From NCBI RefSeq assembly GCF_036226685.1, contig NZ_CP109009.1, forward strand, positions 3,720,001-3,784,000: a stretch of DNA of 64,000 nucleotides, given 5' to 3'. Source of the stretch: Streptomyces sp. NBC_00690 (GTDB lineage Bacteria; Actinomycetota; Actinomycetes; Streptomycetales; Streptomycetaceae). Below the pieces are notes generated by a model. That model worked only from the letters and a program-made list of their open reading frames with translations. It was not told the DNA's origin and did not search any database. Shown here piece after piece: positions 16,359 through 25,538 of this stretch; the stretch's first letter is position 1, and every line of letters starts with the position of its first letter. The position numbers and the translations under genes were made by a program.

Positions 16359-19224
16359 GGGTGAGGGTGTCGACCGTGTTGGTCTCCACCGCCTTCGGGC
16401 TGAAGGACCAGTCGAGCAGTTCGCCATTGGCCCACTTGTCCGTCTGATCGGTGTAGTGGGCGCTGTAGGCGTGCCCGGAGGCACCGGAGAGGTTGATCCA
16501 GCGGGACTTGTCCCAGTCGCCGACGTTCACGACCATCCGCATCGACGGCACCCAGACGACCTCGTAGCCCGCGGCGGCGTTCCAGCCGGTGGCGTTGACC
16601 GTCGCCTCACCGCCACCGAGGTTCCACGGACCGCGGTTCAGGAGGTACTGGAGGAAGCCGGGGCCATCGGTGCCGAGCGTCTGGTTCTTCAGCGTCAACT
16701 GGTGCAGTCGGCCCCAGCTCCAGCTGGAGATGTCCTTGCCCAGCTCCGCCGTGAGCTCCCAACGGGCGTCTTCCATGGCCCGGGCGAACAGCTCGTCCCG
16801 GGTGTCCGTCGCCTTGTCGTTGCGGCTCGCGGGCGAGCGCCACCAGCTGTTCTTCTCATCCTTCACGATCTTGCGCACCACCTCGAACCAACGGTCACCG
16901 CCGTCCGGCTGGGCCGAGTCCGCATCGCGCTGACCGCACTCGATGACCCGCTCCAGCTCATCCAGGGGTGCCGTGCTGTCCGCCGGGCGGACGCTCAGAC
17001 AGTCGCCCTCGACCCGCATCTCCTTGGGGAGCTTGTTGCCGAAAGCGAGCTTGAGGATATGGCGCCAGACCGCATTGAAGTACGCGGCGGCGGCCGAGTC
17101 CGGCTCCTGGCTGTAGTCCCAGGTCTCCAGCAGCTTCTGTGCCTCGCGGACATACGGATCCGAGATATCGATCTTCAGCAGATAGTGGGTGAGGATCTTC
17201 GCGATCTCACTGGTGTTGTCCATCTGCATGGTGCGCATGTCTTCGGTGGAGATCTTGCCGCCGTCTTTGATCTTCGACTCGATCAGGTTGTTGATCCGCT
17301 GGCTGCGCGCACCGTACCCGTAGTCCTTGGTCAGCAGGTGCTGGTACTTCTCGGGGTCAATGACGGCCTGGTTGGCGGTGACGATGTAGCCGCGCTCGGG
17401 GTCTTCCTCGTACGGCATCTCGTCGAAGGGGACGGGGTCCCGCTCCCAGTCGTAGTCCGGGTCCCAGCCGAGGGCCGGGACGGAACCGTCGCCCTTCTTG
17501 CGTACCGGGATCTTGCCGGGGGCCTGGTAGCCGATCTTGCCGTCGGCATCGGCGTAGATGAGGTTCTGCGATGGCACTTCGAAGTCCTTGGCCGCGGCGC
17601 GGAACGTCTTGAAGTCCTTCGCCCGGTTGAGGTCGAACACCGCGTCCATCGACTTGCCTGCGTCCAGCGCCGTCCAGCGCAGCGCTATGCCGTAGCCGGT
17701 CGCGCGGTCGGGGGCGGGGACATCGTCGGGGACCGGCGCCTTCTGGCCGACCTTCTCCAACTCGCTGCTGCGGTCCGAGATCAGCGGACCGTGACCGGTC
17801 TGGCGCACCGTGATCGTCTTGCTCTCACCGCCGGCCACCTTGATCACTTCCTTGCGGGTGATCAGTTCCTTCTGCTCGTCGCCCACCTGGTAGGAGTTGC
17901 CGCTCAACTTCTCCAGATAGAGGTCGGTGACGTCGGCGCCGAGATTGGTGAAGCCCCAGGCGATGTCCTGGTTGTGGCCGATGACCACCCCGGGCATCCC
18001 GGAGAACGTGTAGCCCGCTGTCTGGAAGGTGCAGGCGTCGGAGACCTTCCGGCAGTGCAGACCCATCTGGTACCAGAGCGAGGGCAGCTGGGGCGCCAGG
18101 TGCGGGTCGTTGGCCAGCAGGGGCTTGTTCGTCGTCGTGTACTTGCCCGAGACGACCCACGAGTTGGAACCGAGCCCGTTGCCGTTGGGACCGAGCAGGG
18201 CGGGGATGCTGTCGAGGGATTCGGAGACGGCGGCGAGTTGGGAGTTCAGTCCCTCGGTCGCGTCCGTGGCATCCGCGGGCGCGCCGTCGGTGCCTTCGGC
18301 CGGGGTGCCTCCGGCGTCATGGCCGAGTGTGCCCTCGGTGCTGCTGTCGCCCGAATCCTCGGACTGTGCGCCGTTGTCGACATCGCCACCAGTGCCGTCG
18401 GTGCCGTCGGTGCTGTTGCCGTTCTCGTCTTCCCGAATGTCGCCCCTCGGCTCCGCCTCCGGGTCGAACTTCTTCGTGGCGGGATCGACGGCGCCGTTCT
18501 CCATGATCGGCTTGTTCTCGACGCGATACGGCGGATAGAGGTCCTTGATCTGCTTCTCGTCGAGCCGACTGGTCAGCAGCGAACGGTCGATCTCCTCCTG
18601 CATGTTGCCGCGCAGGTCCCAGGCCATCGCCTTGAGCCAGGCCACCGAGTCCACCGGGGTCCACGGTTCCGGCTTGTAGTCGTTGGTGAAGGCCAGCGCC
18701 GCGTACTCGAAGGAGAGGTCCTTGCCGCCCTTGCCCTGGAGGTAGGCGTTCACACCGTCCGCGTACGACTTCAGGAACTTCTTGGTGTCGGGCTCAAGCT
18801 TCTCGTCGTACTCCTGTTGCGCGACCTGCCGAAAGCCGAGCGTGCGCAGGAACGAGTCGGTCTCCACCAGGTCGGAACCGAACATCTCGGAGAGGCGACC
18901 CGACGTCATATGACGGCGTACGTCCATCTCCCAGAAGCGGTCTTGGGCATGGACGAACCCCTGGGCGCGGAAGAGGTCGTCGTCGCTGTCGGCGTAGATC
19001 TGCGGAATTCCGTAGTCGTCGCGCTTGACTTCGACCTGGCCGCTCAGGCCGGGAATCTCGATGGTTCCGGTGGTTTGGGGGAAGGAGGCACGTACGGCAC
19101 TCACACCCCAGTAACCGCCGTAGCCGATCCCGCCGAGCAACGCCAGCACCAAGAGGATCACGAGCAGGCGGGCGCGTCGCCCCTTCTTCTTCTTGGGGGA
19201 AGAGGCGGTTGTGTTGGCGGGCAT
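16336..19224 (-). CDS. Penicillin acylase-family (Ntn) hydrolase, membrane-anchored
   Basis: A 962-residue precursor. After a lysine-rich cytosolic tail comes one helix (LLVILLVLALLGGIGYGGYW, about 20-40), so the enzyme faces outward. The alpha part contains IPQIYADSDDDLFRAQGFVHAQDRFWEMD, given here as the AQGFVHAQDRFWEMD motif typical of the family. The autocatalytic cleavage site is NGLGSNSWVVSG, with Ser353 the new N-terminal nucleophile of the beta chain; HNQDIAWGFTN follows. An acidic Ser/Gly/Asp/Thr-rich linker (about 255-325) lies just before it and may belong to the excised spacer. Similar enzymes cleave beta-lactam or acyl-homoserine-lactone amides; substrate unknown. Confidence 0.85.
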   Translation of the reverse strand: MPANTTASSPKKKKGRRARLLVILLVLALLGGIGYGGYWGVSAVRASFPQTTGTIEIPGLSGQVEVKRDDYGIPQIYADSDDDLFRAQGFVHAQDRFWEMDVRRHMTSGRLSEMFGSDLVETDSFLRTLGFRQVAQQEYDEKLEPDTKKFLKSYADGVNAYLQGKGGKDLSFEYAALAFTNDYKPEPWTPVDSVAWLKAMAWDLRGNMQEEIDRSLLTSRLDEKQIKDLYPPYRVENKPIMENGAVDPATKKFDPEAEPRGDIREDENGNSTDGTDGTGGDVDNGAQSEDSGDSSTEGTLGHDAGGTPAEGTDGAPADATDATEGLNSQLAAVSESLDSIPALLGPNGNGLGSNSWVVSGKYTTTNKPLLANDPHLAPQLPSLWYQMGLHCRKVSDACTFQTAGYTFSGMPGVVIGHNQDIAWGFTNLGADVTDLYLEKLSGNSYQVGDEQKELITRKEVIKVAGGESKTITVRQTGHGPLISDRSSELEKVGQKAPVPDDVPAPDRATGYGIALRWTALDAGKSMDAVFDLNRAKDFKTFRAAAKDFEVPSQNLIYADADGKIGYQAPGKIPVRKKGDGSVPALGWDPDYDWERDPVPFDEMPYEEDPERGYIVTANQAVIDPEKYQHLLTKDYGYGARSQRINNLIESKIKDGGKISTEDMRTMQMDNTSEIAKILTHYLLKIDISDPYVREAQKLLETWDYSQEPDSAAAAYFNAVWRHILKLAFGNKLPKEMRVEGDCLSVRPADSTAPLDELERVIECGQRDADSAQPDGGDRWFEVVRKIVKDEKNSWWRSPASRNDKATDTRDELFARAMEDARWELTAELGKDISSWSWGRLHQLTLKNQTLGTDGPGFLQYLLNRGPWNLGGGEATVNATGWNAAAGYEVVWVPSMRMVVNVGDWDKSRWINLSGASGHAYSAHYTDQTDKWANGELLDWSFSPKAVETNTVDTLTLTPKAGP

Positions 19225-19467
19225 CGCTGTCCTTCGAGGCGCAGGCTGGTCCAGGAGTGCTGGGAGCAACCATAGGCGCAGCGTCGCGGCGCCCCTGACG
19301 CGGTATCCGAAATGCGCACCCTCGGCTGGGCGTTTCCCATGGCTGCGGCCCTGTTGGCCATGATGATCTACGCGTCAAGGAAACGTTAAAGATTAGGTAA
19401 GGTAACGAAGTGTCGCCGCCCGGAGTAACGATCCGGCATGTAGAGGCGCGAGGGGAAGGATCGGCCA

Positions 19468-20952
19468 CTGACTGTCCACGATCTCAACGAACTCCTGCTC
19501 GTCTGCTCGCTCGTGCTGCTCATCGCCGTTGCGGCAGTGCGGATCTCGTCGCGCAGCGGACTCCCCAGCCTGTTGCTGTATCTCGGCATCGGCATCGCCA
19601 TAGGGCAGGACGGCTTCTTCGACGTCAAGTTCGACAATGCCGAACTGACGCAGGTCATCGGCTATGCCGCCCTGGTGGTGATCCTCGCCGAAGGTGGCCT
19701 CGGGACCAAGTGGCAAGAGGTCAAACCGGCCCTGCCCGTGGCGGTCGCACTATCGACCGTCGGTGTCGCGGTCAGTGTGGGCATCACGGCCACGGCGGCC
19801 CACTACCTGGTCGGTCTGGAGTGGCGGCAGGCGCTGATCATCGGCGCGGTGGTGTCGTCGACGGACGCCGCGGCGGTCTTCTCCGTACTGCGCAAAGTGC
19901 CCCTGCCGTCCCGGATCACCGGTGTGCTGGAAGCCGAATCGGGCTTCAATGACGCGCCCGTGGTCATCCTGGTCGTCGCCTTCTCCGCGGCCGGACCGGT
20001 GGATCATTGGTACGTACTGGTCGGCACGATCGCCCTGGAGTTGGCGATCGGGGCGGCGATCGGACTGGCGGCCGGGTTCCTGGGCGCCTTCGCCCTGCGG
20101 CATGTGGCACTGCCCGCTTCAGGGCTCTATCCGATCGCCGTGATGGCGATCGCGGTGGTCGCGTACGCCGCCGGCGCGATGGCCCACGGCAGTGGGTTCC
20201 TCGCCGTCTATCTGGCGTCGATGGTCCTCGGCAACTCCAAACTGCCGCACGCCCCAGCCAACCGCGGGTTCGCGGAGGGGCTCGGCTGGCTGGCGCAGAT
20301 CGGGATGTTCGTCCTGCTCGGGCTGTTGGTGACCCCGCACGAACTGGTCGACGACTTCTGGCCCGCGGTGACGGTGGGGCTGGTGCTGACGGTGGTGGCC
20401 CGTCCGCTGTCGGTGTTCATCAGCCTGCTGCCGTTCCGTCTGCCACGGCGCGAACAGATCCTGCTGTCCTGGGCGGGACTGCGCGGAGCCGTTCCCATCA
20501 TCCTGGCCACCATCCCGATGGTGAGCGGTGTGGAGGGCAGTACCCGGATCTTCAACATCGTGTTCGTTCTGGTCGTCGTCTACACGCTGGTGCAGGGGCC
20601 GACGCTGCCCTGGTTGGCCAGGGCGCTGCGGATTGGGCCGGGTGCACCGTCCGATCTGGGGGTGGAGTCCGCACCGCTGGAGCGGCTGCGCGGGCATCTG
20701 CTCTCGGTGTCGATCCCGGACGAGTCGCGGATGCACGGCGTGGAGGTCGGCGAACTGCGTCTGCCGCCGGGGGCTGCGGTCACGCTCGTCGTCCGGGAGG
20801 AGAAGAGCTTCGTGCCCTCGCCGACGACGGTGCTGCGGCGGGGTGACGAACTGCTGGTGGTGGCCACGGACCCGGTACGGGACGCGGCCGAGCAACGACT
20901 GCGGGCCGTTGGACAGGGCGGGAAGCTGGCGGGATGGCTGGGGACCGGTTAG
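19468..20952 (+). CDS. CPA1-type cation/proton antiporter with RCK_C domain
   Basis: A 494-residue antiporter of the NhaP2/CvrA group. Membrane helices fill about residues 10-395, with the ion-site segments GAVVSSTDAAAVFSVLR and LEAESGFNDAPVVILV (Asp-Ala and Glu/Asn-Asp positions typical of K+ or Na+/H+ exchangers), then SWAGLRGAVPIILATIPMV. The cytosolic C-terminus (about 420-490) is a TrkA-C/RCK_C ligand-binding domain (DESRMHGVEVGELRLPPGA ... VLRRGDELLVVATDP). A CTG at 19468 seven bases after AGGGGAAGGA is the likely start; the first GTG (19513) would remove part of helix 1. Confidence 0.85.
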   Translation: MTVHDLNELLLVCSLVLLIAVAAVRISSRSGLPSLLLYLGIGIAIGQDGFFDVKFDNAELTQVIGYAALVVILAEGGLGTKWQEVKPALPVAVALSTVGVAVSVGITATAAHYLVGLEWRQALIIGAVVSSTDAAAVFSVLRKVPLPSRITGVLEAESGFNDAPVVILVVAFSAAGPVDHWYVLVGTIALELAIGAAIGLAAGFLGAFALRHVALPASGLYPIAVMAIAVVAYAAGAMAHGSGFLAVYLASMVLGNSKLPHAPANRGFAEGLGWLAQIGMFVLLGLLVTPHELVDDFWPAVTVGLVLTVVARPLSVFISLLPFRLPRREQILLSWAGLRGAVPIILATIPMVSGVEGSTRIFNIVFVLVVVYTLVQGPTLPWLARALRIGPGAPSDLGVESAPLERLRGHLLSVSIPDESRMHGVEVGELRLPPGAAVTLVVREEKSFVPSPTTVLRRGDELLVVATDPVRDAAEQRLRAVGQGGKLAGWLGTG

Positions 20953-21189
20953 GCGGGTCGGGCCCACGGTATGGGCACGCGGGATGGCTGCGTGTGCGGG
21001 ACCGTGACGGCTGGTGCCGGGTGCCGTCTCTCGCCCGGGCGCTGGGCAGGGGGACGGTGCCCCTACGGGCGTCCGGGCAGGGGGTGGGGGAGGCGGTACC
21101 GCACTTCCGCCCCCTGGCAGGATCGTTTCTGCGCTCCCGCCCGACCCCGTCATTTGTCGACTATCGACGCCTTTGAAGATCCCTGTACG

Positions 21190-21312
21190 ATGAGTGCACA
21201 TCTGATCGACCACCTCTGCCTGACGCAGAGCTGGCGCGACCGTATGGCGGCCGAGAAGCCCTCCGCAGTTCGCAGTGGGGACCCGGTATCTACCGCAGTC
21301 CCGCGCGCATAG
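21190..21312 (+). CDS. Small ORF upstream of MFS gene, possible leader peptide
   Basis: A 40-residue ORF (MSAHLIDHLCLTQSWRDRMA ...) with GAAG 16 bases upstream, ending 67 bp before the MFS start. Its His, Leu and Cys-containing N-terminus is reminiscent of short leader peptides, but I cannot name a family. It may control the MFS gene by attenuation or simply be noise. Confidence 0.3.
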   Translation: MSAHLIDHLCLTQSWRDRMAAEKPSAVRSGDPVSTAVPRA

Positions 21313-21379
21313 AGGACAGCTCTCGGTCGCTCCCGCCACGCCATGGGAGTGCCCACCAGGCGGCAGAAAGGCACGGACC

Positions 21380-22678
21380 GTGGCATCCACGGTCACCACC
21401 GGCAAGCGGCCGGGCTACGGACAGTTGCTGCGAACCCCAGGAGCCTGGAGCTTCCTGCTCCCCGGTTTCGCAGCACGACAGCCCTTCGCCATGCTGACCA
21501 TCGGCATCGTCCTGCTGGTCCAGCACACGACCGGTTCCTACGGCAGCGCGGGAGCCGTCGCCGCCGTCACGGGTGTCTCCATGGCACTCTTCGCCCCCCA
21601 GAGCGGCAAACTCGCGGACCGATACGGCCAACGCGCCGTACTGCTCCCCGGGGTCCTGGTGCACACCGCATCCGTATCCGCCCTCACCGCGCTCGCGCTG
21701 GCCGACGCCTCCTTGTGGGTGCTGTTCGCCGCCGCCGTACCCGCGGGCGCGTCCGTTCCCCAGGTCGGCCCCATGGTGCGCGCCCGCTGGGCGGCCAAGC
21801 TCGACGGATCGCCGCTGATGCAGACGGCAGCCGCCTTCGAATCGGTGACGGACGAGTTCACCTTCGTCGTCGGCCCGGTCCTCGCGACGGCGCTGTGCAC
21901 CGGGGTCCACCCCGCCGCCGGTCTGATCGCGGAAGCCTCGCTGACCCTGGTCGGCGGCCTTCTCTTCGCAGCTCAGAAGCGCACCCAGCCGCCCGTACGC
22001 CTCTTCGACGGCGCCGTGGGCACCCGGGGCCGGGTCTCCGCGTTCTCCATTCCCGGCGTACGGGTTCTGGTGGTCGCCTTCCTCGGCATCGGCACGGTCT
22101 TCGGCGGCATGCAAGTCTCGCTGACGGCCTTCACGGAAGAGATCGGCAACCCCGGCGCGAACGGTCTGCTGTACGGGATCTTCGCCGCGGGCAACATGCT
22201 GGCAGGCGTCGTCTTCGGCGCCATCGCCTGGAAGAACGGTCCACGACGGCGGATGGTGATCGGATACATCGGACTGACGCTCGCCGCGTCGGTGCTGTGG
22301 ACCATCGACTCACCCGCCCTGCTCGCGGTGGTCGGGCTGCTGGTGGGACTCTGCATCGCACCGGCCCTGATCGGGGGCTACACACTCGTCGAACCGCTGG
22401 TGCCGGCGTCTGCCCGGACTGAGGCGTTCACCTGGCTGACGGGTGCGGTGGCCCTCGGCCAGGCCGCGGCGGTCACCACGGCCGGACAGTTGGCCGACGC
22501 CCACGGCTCAGCAGCCGGGTTCGCGGTGCCCCTGGTGGGGACCGCGCTCGCCCTGGTCACCCTTCTCGCCCTAGGGTCACGACTGACACCGGCCACCGCC
22601 GGAACCACGGCCAAGGGGCTCGTGGCAGCTCGTGGGACGAGTGGGATGGATCACCGCACGCGGGTGACGGTGGACTGA
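21380..22678 (+). CDS. MFS transporter
   Basis: A 432-residue major facilitator protein with about twelve helices. The GTG start lies behind AAAGG (21366-21370). The motif-A-like loop after helix 2 reads APQSGKLADRYGQRAVLL. Other helices include FAMLTIGIVLLVQHTTGSYGSAG, VGPVLATALCTGVHPAAGL and LLVGLCIAPALIGGYTLVEPL. It resembles actinobacterial drug-efflux or sugar-efflux MFS proteins. Substrate unknown. The C-terminus is followed within 70 bp by the fmdB promoter, so it is a separate unit. Confidence 0.8.
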   Translation: MASTVTTGKRPGYGQLLRTPGAWSFLLPGFAARQPFAMLTIGIVLLVQHTTGSYGSAGAVAAVTGVSMALFAPQSGKLADRYGQRAVLLPGVLVHTASVSALTALALADASLWVLFAAAVPAGASVPQVGPMVRARWAAKLDGSPLMQTAAAFESVTDEFTFVVGPVLATALCTGVHPAAGLIAEASLTLVGGLLFAAQKRTQPPVRLFDGAVGTRGRVSAFSIPGVRVLVVAFLGIGTVFGGMQVSLTAFTEEIGNPGANGLLYGIFAAGNMLAGVVFGAIAWKNGPRRRMVIGYIGLTLAASVLWTIDSPALLAVVGLLVGLCIAPALIGGYTLVEPLVPASARTEAFTWLTGAVALGQAAAVTTAGQLADAHGSAAGFAVPLVGTALALVTLLALGSRLTPATAGTTAKGLVAARGTSGMDHRTRVTVD

Positions 22679-22709
22679 TTCAACGGAATACGTCACTATG
22701 GACCGTCGT

Positions 22710-22736
22710 TTAGCACTCATTGAGTGAGAGTGCCAG
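22710..22736. promoter_or_regulatory. CIRCE-like HrcA operator upstream of fmdB
   Basis: TTAGCACTC - 9 bp - GAGTGCCAG, against the CIRCE consensus TTAGCACTC-N9-GAGTGCTAA: the left arm is perfect, and six of nine right-arm bases, GAGTGC, are intact. It ends 11 bp before the fmdB start and overlaps its ribosome site, a good place for repression by HrcA. Confidence 0.7.
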
Positions 22737-22747
22737 GAGGAAGACCA

Positions 22748-23113
22748 GTGCCGACCTACCAGTACCAGTGCACCGAATGCGGCGAGGGCCTTGAGGCGGT
22801 GCAGAAGTTCACCGATGACGCCCTGACCGTGTGCCCGAGCTGTGACGGACGCCTCAAAAAGGTGTTCTCGGCGGTCGGCATCGTCTTCAAGGGCTCCGGC
22901 TTCTACCGCAATGACAGCCGCGGCTCTTCGTCGAGCAGCTCCAGCGGTTCCTCGGCGACGCCGGGGAAGTCGTCCGATACGAAGTCGTCCGACTCGAAGA
23001 CCTCGGAGACGAAGGCGAGCACGTCATCCGCCTCGTCATCCTCGTCCTCGGGCTCGTCATCCACTTCGTCGTCTTCATCATCGTCGTCGCCTTCGTCTTC
23101 GTCGGCGGCCTGA
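22748..23113 (+). CDS. FmdB-family zinc-ribbon protein (Ruc/Rv0991c-like chaperone)
   Basis: A 121-residue protein with an N-terminal zinc ribbon, Cys8-x2-Cys11 and Cys29-x2-Cys32, followed by VFSAVGIVFKGSGFYRND, the FmdB regulatory-domain core. The last 60 residues are an intrinsically disordered Ser/Thr tail (serine runs). The GTG start is behind AGGAGGAAG. This is the architecture of Rv0991c (Ruc), described as a redox-regulated chaperone whose disordered tail and zinc cysteines switch activity. It lies in the matching gene neighbourhood, and the CIRCE element upstream supports heat-shock control. Confidence 0.75.
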   Translation: MPTYQYQCTECGEGLEAVQKFTDDALTVCPSCDGRLKKVFSAVGIVFKGSGFYRNDSRGSSSSSSSGSSATPGKSSDTKSSDSKTSETKASTSSASSSSSSGSSSTSSSSSSSSPSSSSAA

Positions 23114-23202
23114 TCGATTTTCTGGCGGCGGCCTGACCGGGCCGCCGTCCGGTACGGCTGCGAGCTCGACCGCCGTATCCACCCGCATTTCTGCTACGCC
23201 CC

Positions 23203-23232
23203 GGGTCCTGCCGTACTCATACGGCAGGACCC
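23203..23232. terminator. Terminator after fmdB
   Basis: Perfect 13-bp stem (23203-23215 with 23220-23232) and a four-base loop, 90 bp after the fmdB stop. Confidence 0.85.
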
Positions 23233-23347
23233 TTCGCGTACCCGCTTACGGGTGCCTCAGAGCTGCCTCACGGGTGCCCCACGGATGTCGCGAAGAAAGC
23301 TGACGCGACGTACCGGTCGCATGGTGCGCGTCGATAGTGTGGCCGGC

Positions 23348-24187
23348 ATGGCGAACACGAGCGCAGAGATCGGCGTGATCGGTGGATCCGGGCTCTACTC
23401 CTTCCTGGAGGACGTGACGGAGATCCAGGTGGACACCCCCTACGGCAGTCCCAGCGACTCCCTCTTCCTGGGCGAAGTTGCAGGTCGGAAGGTCGCCTTC
23501 CTGCCCAGGCACGGCCGTGGACACCACCTTCCGCCTCATCGCATCAACTACCGGGCCAATCTGTGGGCCTTGCGCTCGGTGGGCGTACGCCAGGTGCTGG
23601 CGCCGTGCGCGGTGGGAGGGCTCCGACCGGAGTACGGACCGGGGACGCTGCTCGTTCCCGATCAGTTGGTGGACCGTACGAAATCTCGTGTGGAGACCTA
23701 TTTCGATGGCGCCCCACGGGCGGACGGCGTCGTTCCGAACGTGGTGCACACCACGTTCGCCGACCCCTACTGCCCGGCAGGGCGGACCGTGGCGCTCAAG
23801 GCCGCCCGCGGGCGGCAGTGGGAACCGGTCGACGGCGGGACGCTCGTGGTCATAGAAGGGCCGCGATTCTCCACCCGGGCCGAGTCCCGCTGGTTCTCGT
23901 CCGAGGGCTGGTCGGTGGTGGGGATGACCGGGCACCCCGAGGCGGTGCTCGCCCGGGAGCTGGCCCTCTGCTACACCGCGTTGGCACTGGTCACGGACCT
24001 GGACGCCGGTACGGAGACGGGCGATGGCGTATCTCACACGGAGGTGATGCGGGTGTTCGGCGAGAAGGTGGGACAGCTGCGCGAAGTGCTCTTCGACGCG
24101 GTGGGTTCGCTGCCGGGCCAGGACGAGCGCGACTGCTTGTGCGTGGACGCACACGCCGGCTGGGACCTGGGGTTCGACCTGCCCTGA
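23348..24187 (+). CDS. mtnP: S-methyl-5'-thioadenosine phosphorylase
   Basis: A 279-residue nucleoside phosphorylase of the MTAP/PNP family, which cleaves methylthioadenosine (a by-product of polyamine synthesis) to adenine and methylthioribose-1-phosphate. Seen: IGVIGGSGLYSF at the N-terminus, the phosphate-binding FLPRHGRGHHLPPHRINYRAN region (about 59-80), EGPRFSTRAESRWF and the MTGHPEAVLARELALCY block. The ATG at 23348 places the GGSG motif at its normal position. An MTAP/PNP gene commonly follows fmdB in Streptomyces. A hairpin terminator follows. Confidence 0.85.
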   Translation: MANTSAEIGVIGGSGLYSFLEDVTEIQVDTPYGSPSDSLFLGEVAGRKVAFLPRHGRGHHLPPHRINYRANLWALRSVGVRQVLAPCAVGGLRPEYGPGTLLVPDQLVDRTKSRVETYFDGAPRADGVVPNVVHTTFADPYCPAGRTVALKAARGRQWEPVDGGTLVVIEGPRFSTRAESRWFSSEGWSVVGMTGHPEAVLARELALCYTALALVTDLDAGTETGDGVSHTEVMRVFGEKVGQLREVLFDAVGSLPGQDERDCLCVDAHAGWDLGFDLP

Positions 24188-24353
24188 CGATGACAGGGGC
24201 AAGGACGTCACTGCGGCGGCGTCCGGATCCGGCCGGTGGGTCGGCCTCTGGGGGCTGAACACCACGATCCGGTGAGGGAGTTCTCCACAATGGGCCCGCT
24301 GTCCACAGGCGGCAGCGGGTTGGTGGCGCAACAGGGATGGTGAGGGGCGAAAG

Positions 24354-24373
24354 AGCCCCGGGTGACCGGGGCT
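24354..24373. terminator. Short terminator hairpin
   Basis: AGCCCCGG-GTGA-CCGGGGCT, an 8-bp stem with a four-base loop, 166 bp after the phosphorylase gene. Confidence 0.6.
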
Positions 24374-24400
24374 GCTCCTCACGACGGGCGGTTCCTGGTC

Positions 24401-25282
24401 ATGGACACAAATCCCCCTGCTTCCACCGGTGCGCGGCCGACGACGGCGTCACCGCGGCGGACCGTCTCCCGGCCGACTTCTGCTGCGGTGTTCTCTTCCT
24501 CAGTTGTCCCGCCCACGACGATTCGCCATGAGTTACCGCCCCCCGCGGCTACTTTTGCGCCCGGAGCCGCACCCGAACCCGGAGCCCCACCCGGAGCCGG
24601 GGCCGCACCGGCGATGGCTCGCTCTGCGCCACCGCCCGCGATGACGGGCCCCGTGGGGCGCCCCCGTCCGTGCGGCTGTCAATCGACAGGTCAAGCACAT
24701 GCCTTGGTTCTATCGGACGTGTCGGAACGGGCGGTCGGGACGGGTCCCGCGCTTCCTGCCGCAACTGTTCCTGAGCCGCAGCGGATTCCTGAGTTCGCTC
24801 CCCTGCGGGTCCAGGGCGGGGCACACCGGCTGAGGCGGGCCCTTCACCGTCGGCGGCGGCAAGGGCTCGCCGCGGGCCTCGCGCTGGTCGCGACTGCCCT
24901 GGCGGTCGCGAGTGCGCGCGGGGAGGACGGCGATGCCGGCAACGCCTCCGCGGTCCCGCCCCGGCCGAGGCCACCCGCAAGCTCCGTCGAGATGGTCTCG
25001 GCGCCCGTGCGCATCGCGGACGGGGAGACGGTCCGACTGCTCAGGCCGGGAGATCGGCTCGATGTGATCGCGGTGCCGGATGCTCCAGCGGGCGGGCGGG
25101 GCGAGCAGCCTCCGGCCCGGGTGGTGGCGGCTGGCGTCCGAGTGACGGAGGTGCCCACGGCATTGGACGTCGACGGCACAGGGGACGGCGGTGCTCTGGT
25201 CGTGCTGTCGGTTCCTCGAAGCACCGCCGTCGAACTGGCGGGGGCGAGCGCGGCCACCAGGTTGGCGGTCACCCTGCGATGA
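24401..25282 (+). CDS. SAF/RcpC-like single-pass membrane protein
   Basis: A protein of up to 293 residues with a long Pro/Ala-rich N-terminal stretch whose exact start is unclear (ATG at 24401, or GTG at 24719 giving about 187 residues). The convincing part begins near FAPLRVQGGAHRLRRALHRRRR, followed by one membrane helix (GLAAGLALVATALAVASA) and an extracytoplasmic domain with MVSAPVRIADGETVRLLRPGDRLDVIAV and VVLSVPRSTAVELAGASA, resembling the SAF/RcpC domain of Flp pilus assembly proteins. It precedes mscL. No pilus genes are visible nearby. Confidence 0.55.
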   Translation: MDTNPPASTGARPTTASPRRTVSRPTSAAVFSSSVVPPTTIRHELPPPAATFAPGAAPEPGAPPGAGAAPAMARSAPPPAMTGPVGRPRPCGCQSTGQAHALVLSDVSERAVGTGPALPAATVPEPQRIPEFAPLRVQGGAHRLRRALHRRRRQGLAAGLALVATALAVASARGEDGDAGNASAVPPRPRPPASSVEMVSAPVRIADGETVRLLRPGDRLDVIAVPDAPAGGRGEQPPARVVAAGVRVTEVPTALDVDGTGDGGALVVLSVPRSTAVELAGASAATRLAVTLR

Positions 25283-25538
25283 GCGTCGTGTTCGGCCCGG
25301 CTCTCCGGCCAGCGCGGCGGGGCAACCTCCATGTCCACGCCAGCGCTGAGCGCGCCCGCACACCTGGCCGTGCCCGTCCACGCGGGTCCACTGGCCGCGC
25401 TCGTCCACGTGGGTCCACTCGTACTGGCGTGCCGTCGGGTCACCTCCCGATCGCGCTGAAGTGGACATCACAGCCATGCGTTGGCTTAGGTTGCGGGGGG
25501 GTTTGACCCCGTCCCCCGTACATGCAACGAAAGGCTCA

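Noticed and set aside
15907..19275. A 1122-codon plus-strand open frame
   Set aside because: It is antisense to the penicillin-acylase gene, with a Val/Leu/Gly/Arg composition typical of the reverse complement of high-GC codons and no domain pattern.
19386..19412. Possible DmdR/IdeR iron box (TTAGGTAAGGTAAC)
   Set aside because: Only a half-site resembles the consensus and no iron genes are nearby.
24362..25282. GTG at 24362 as start of the SAF-like protein
   Set aside because: It lies inside the terminator hairpin 24354-24373 and has no ribosome site.
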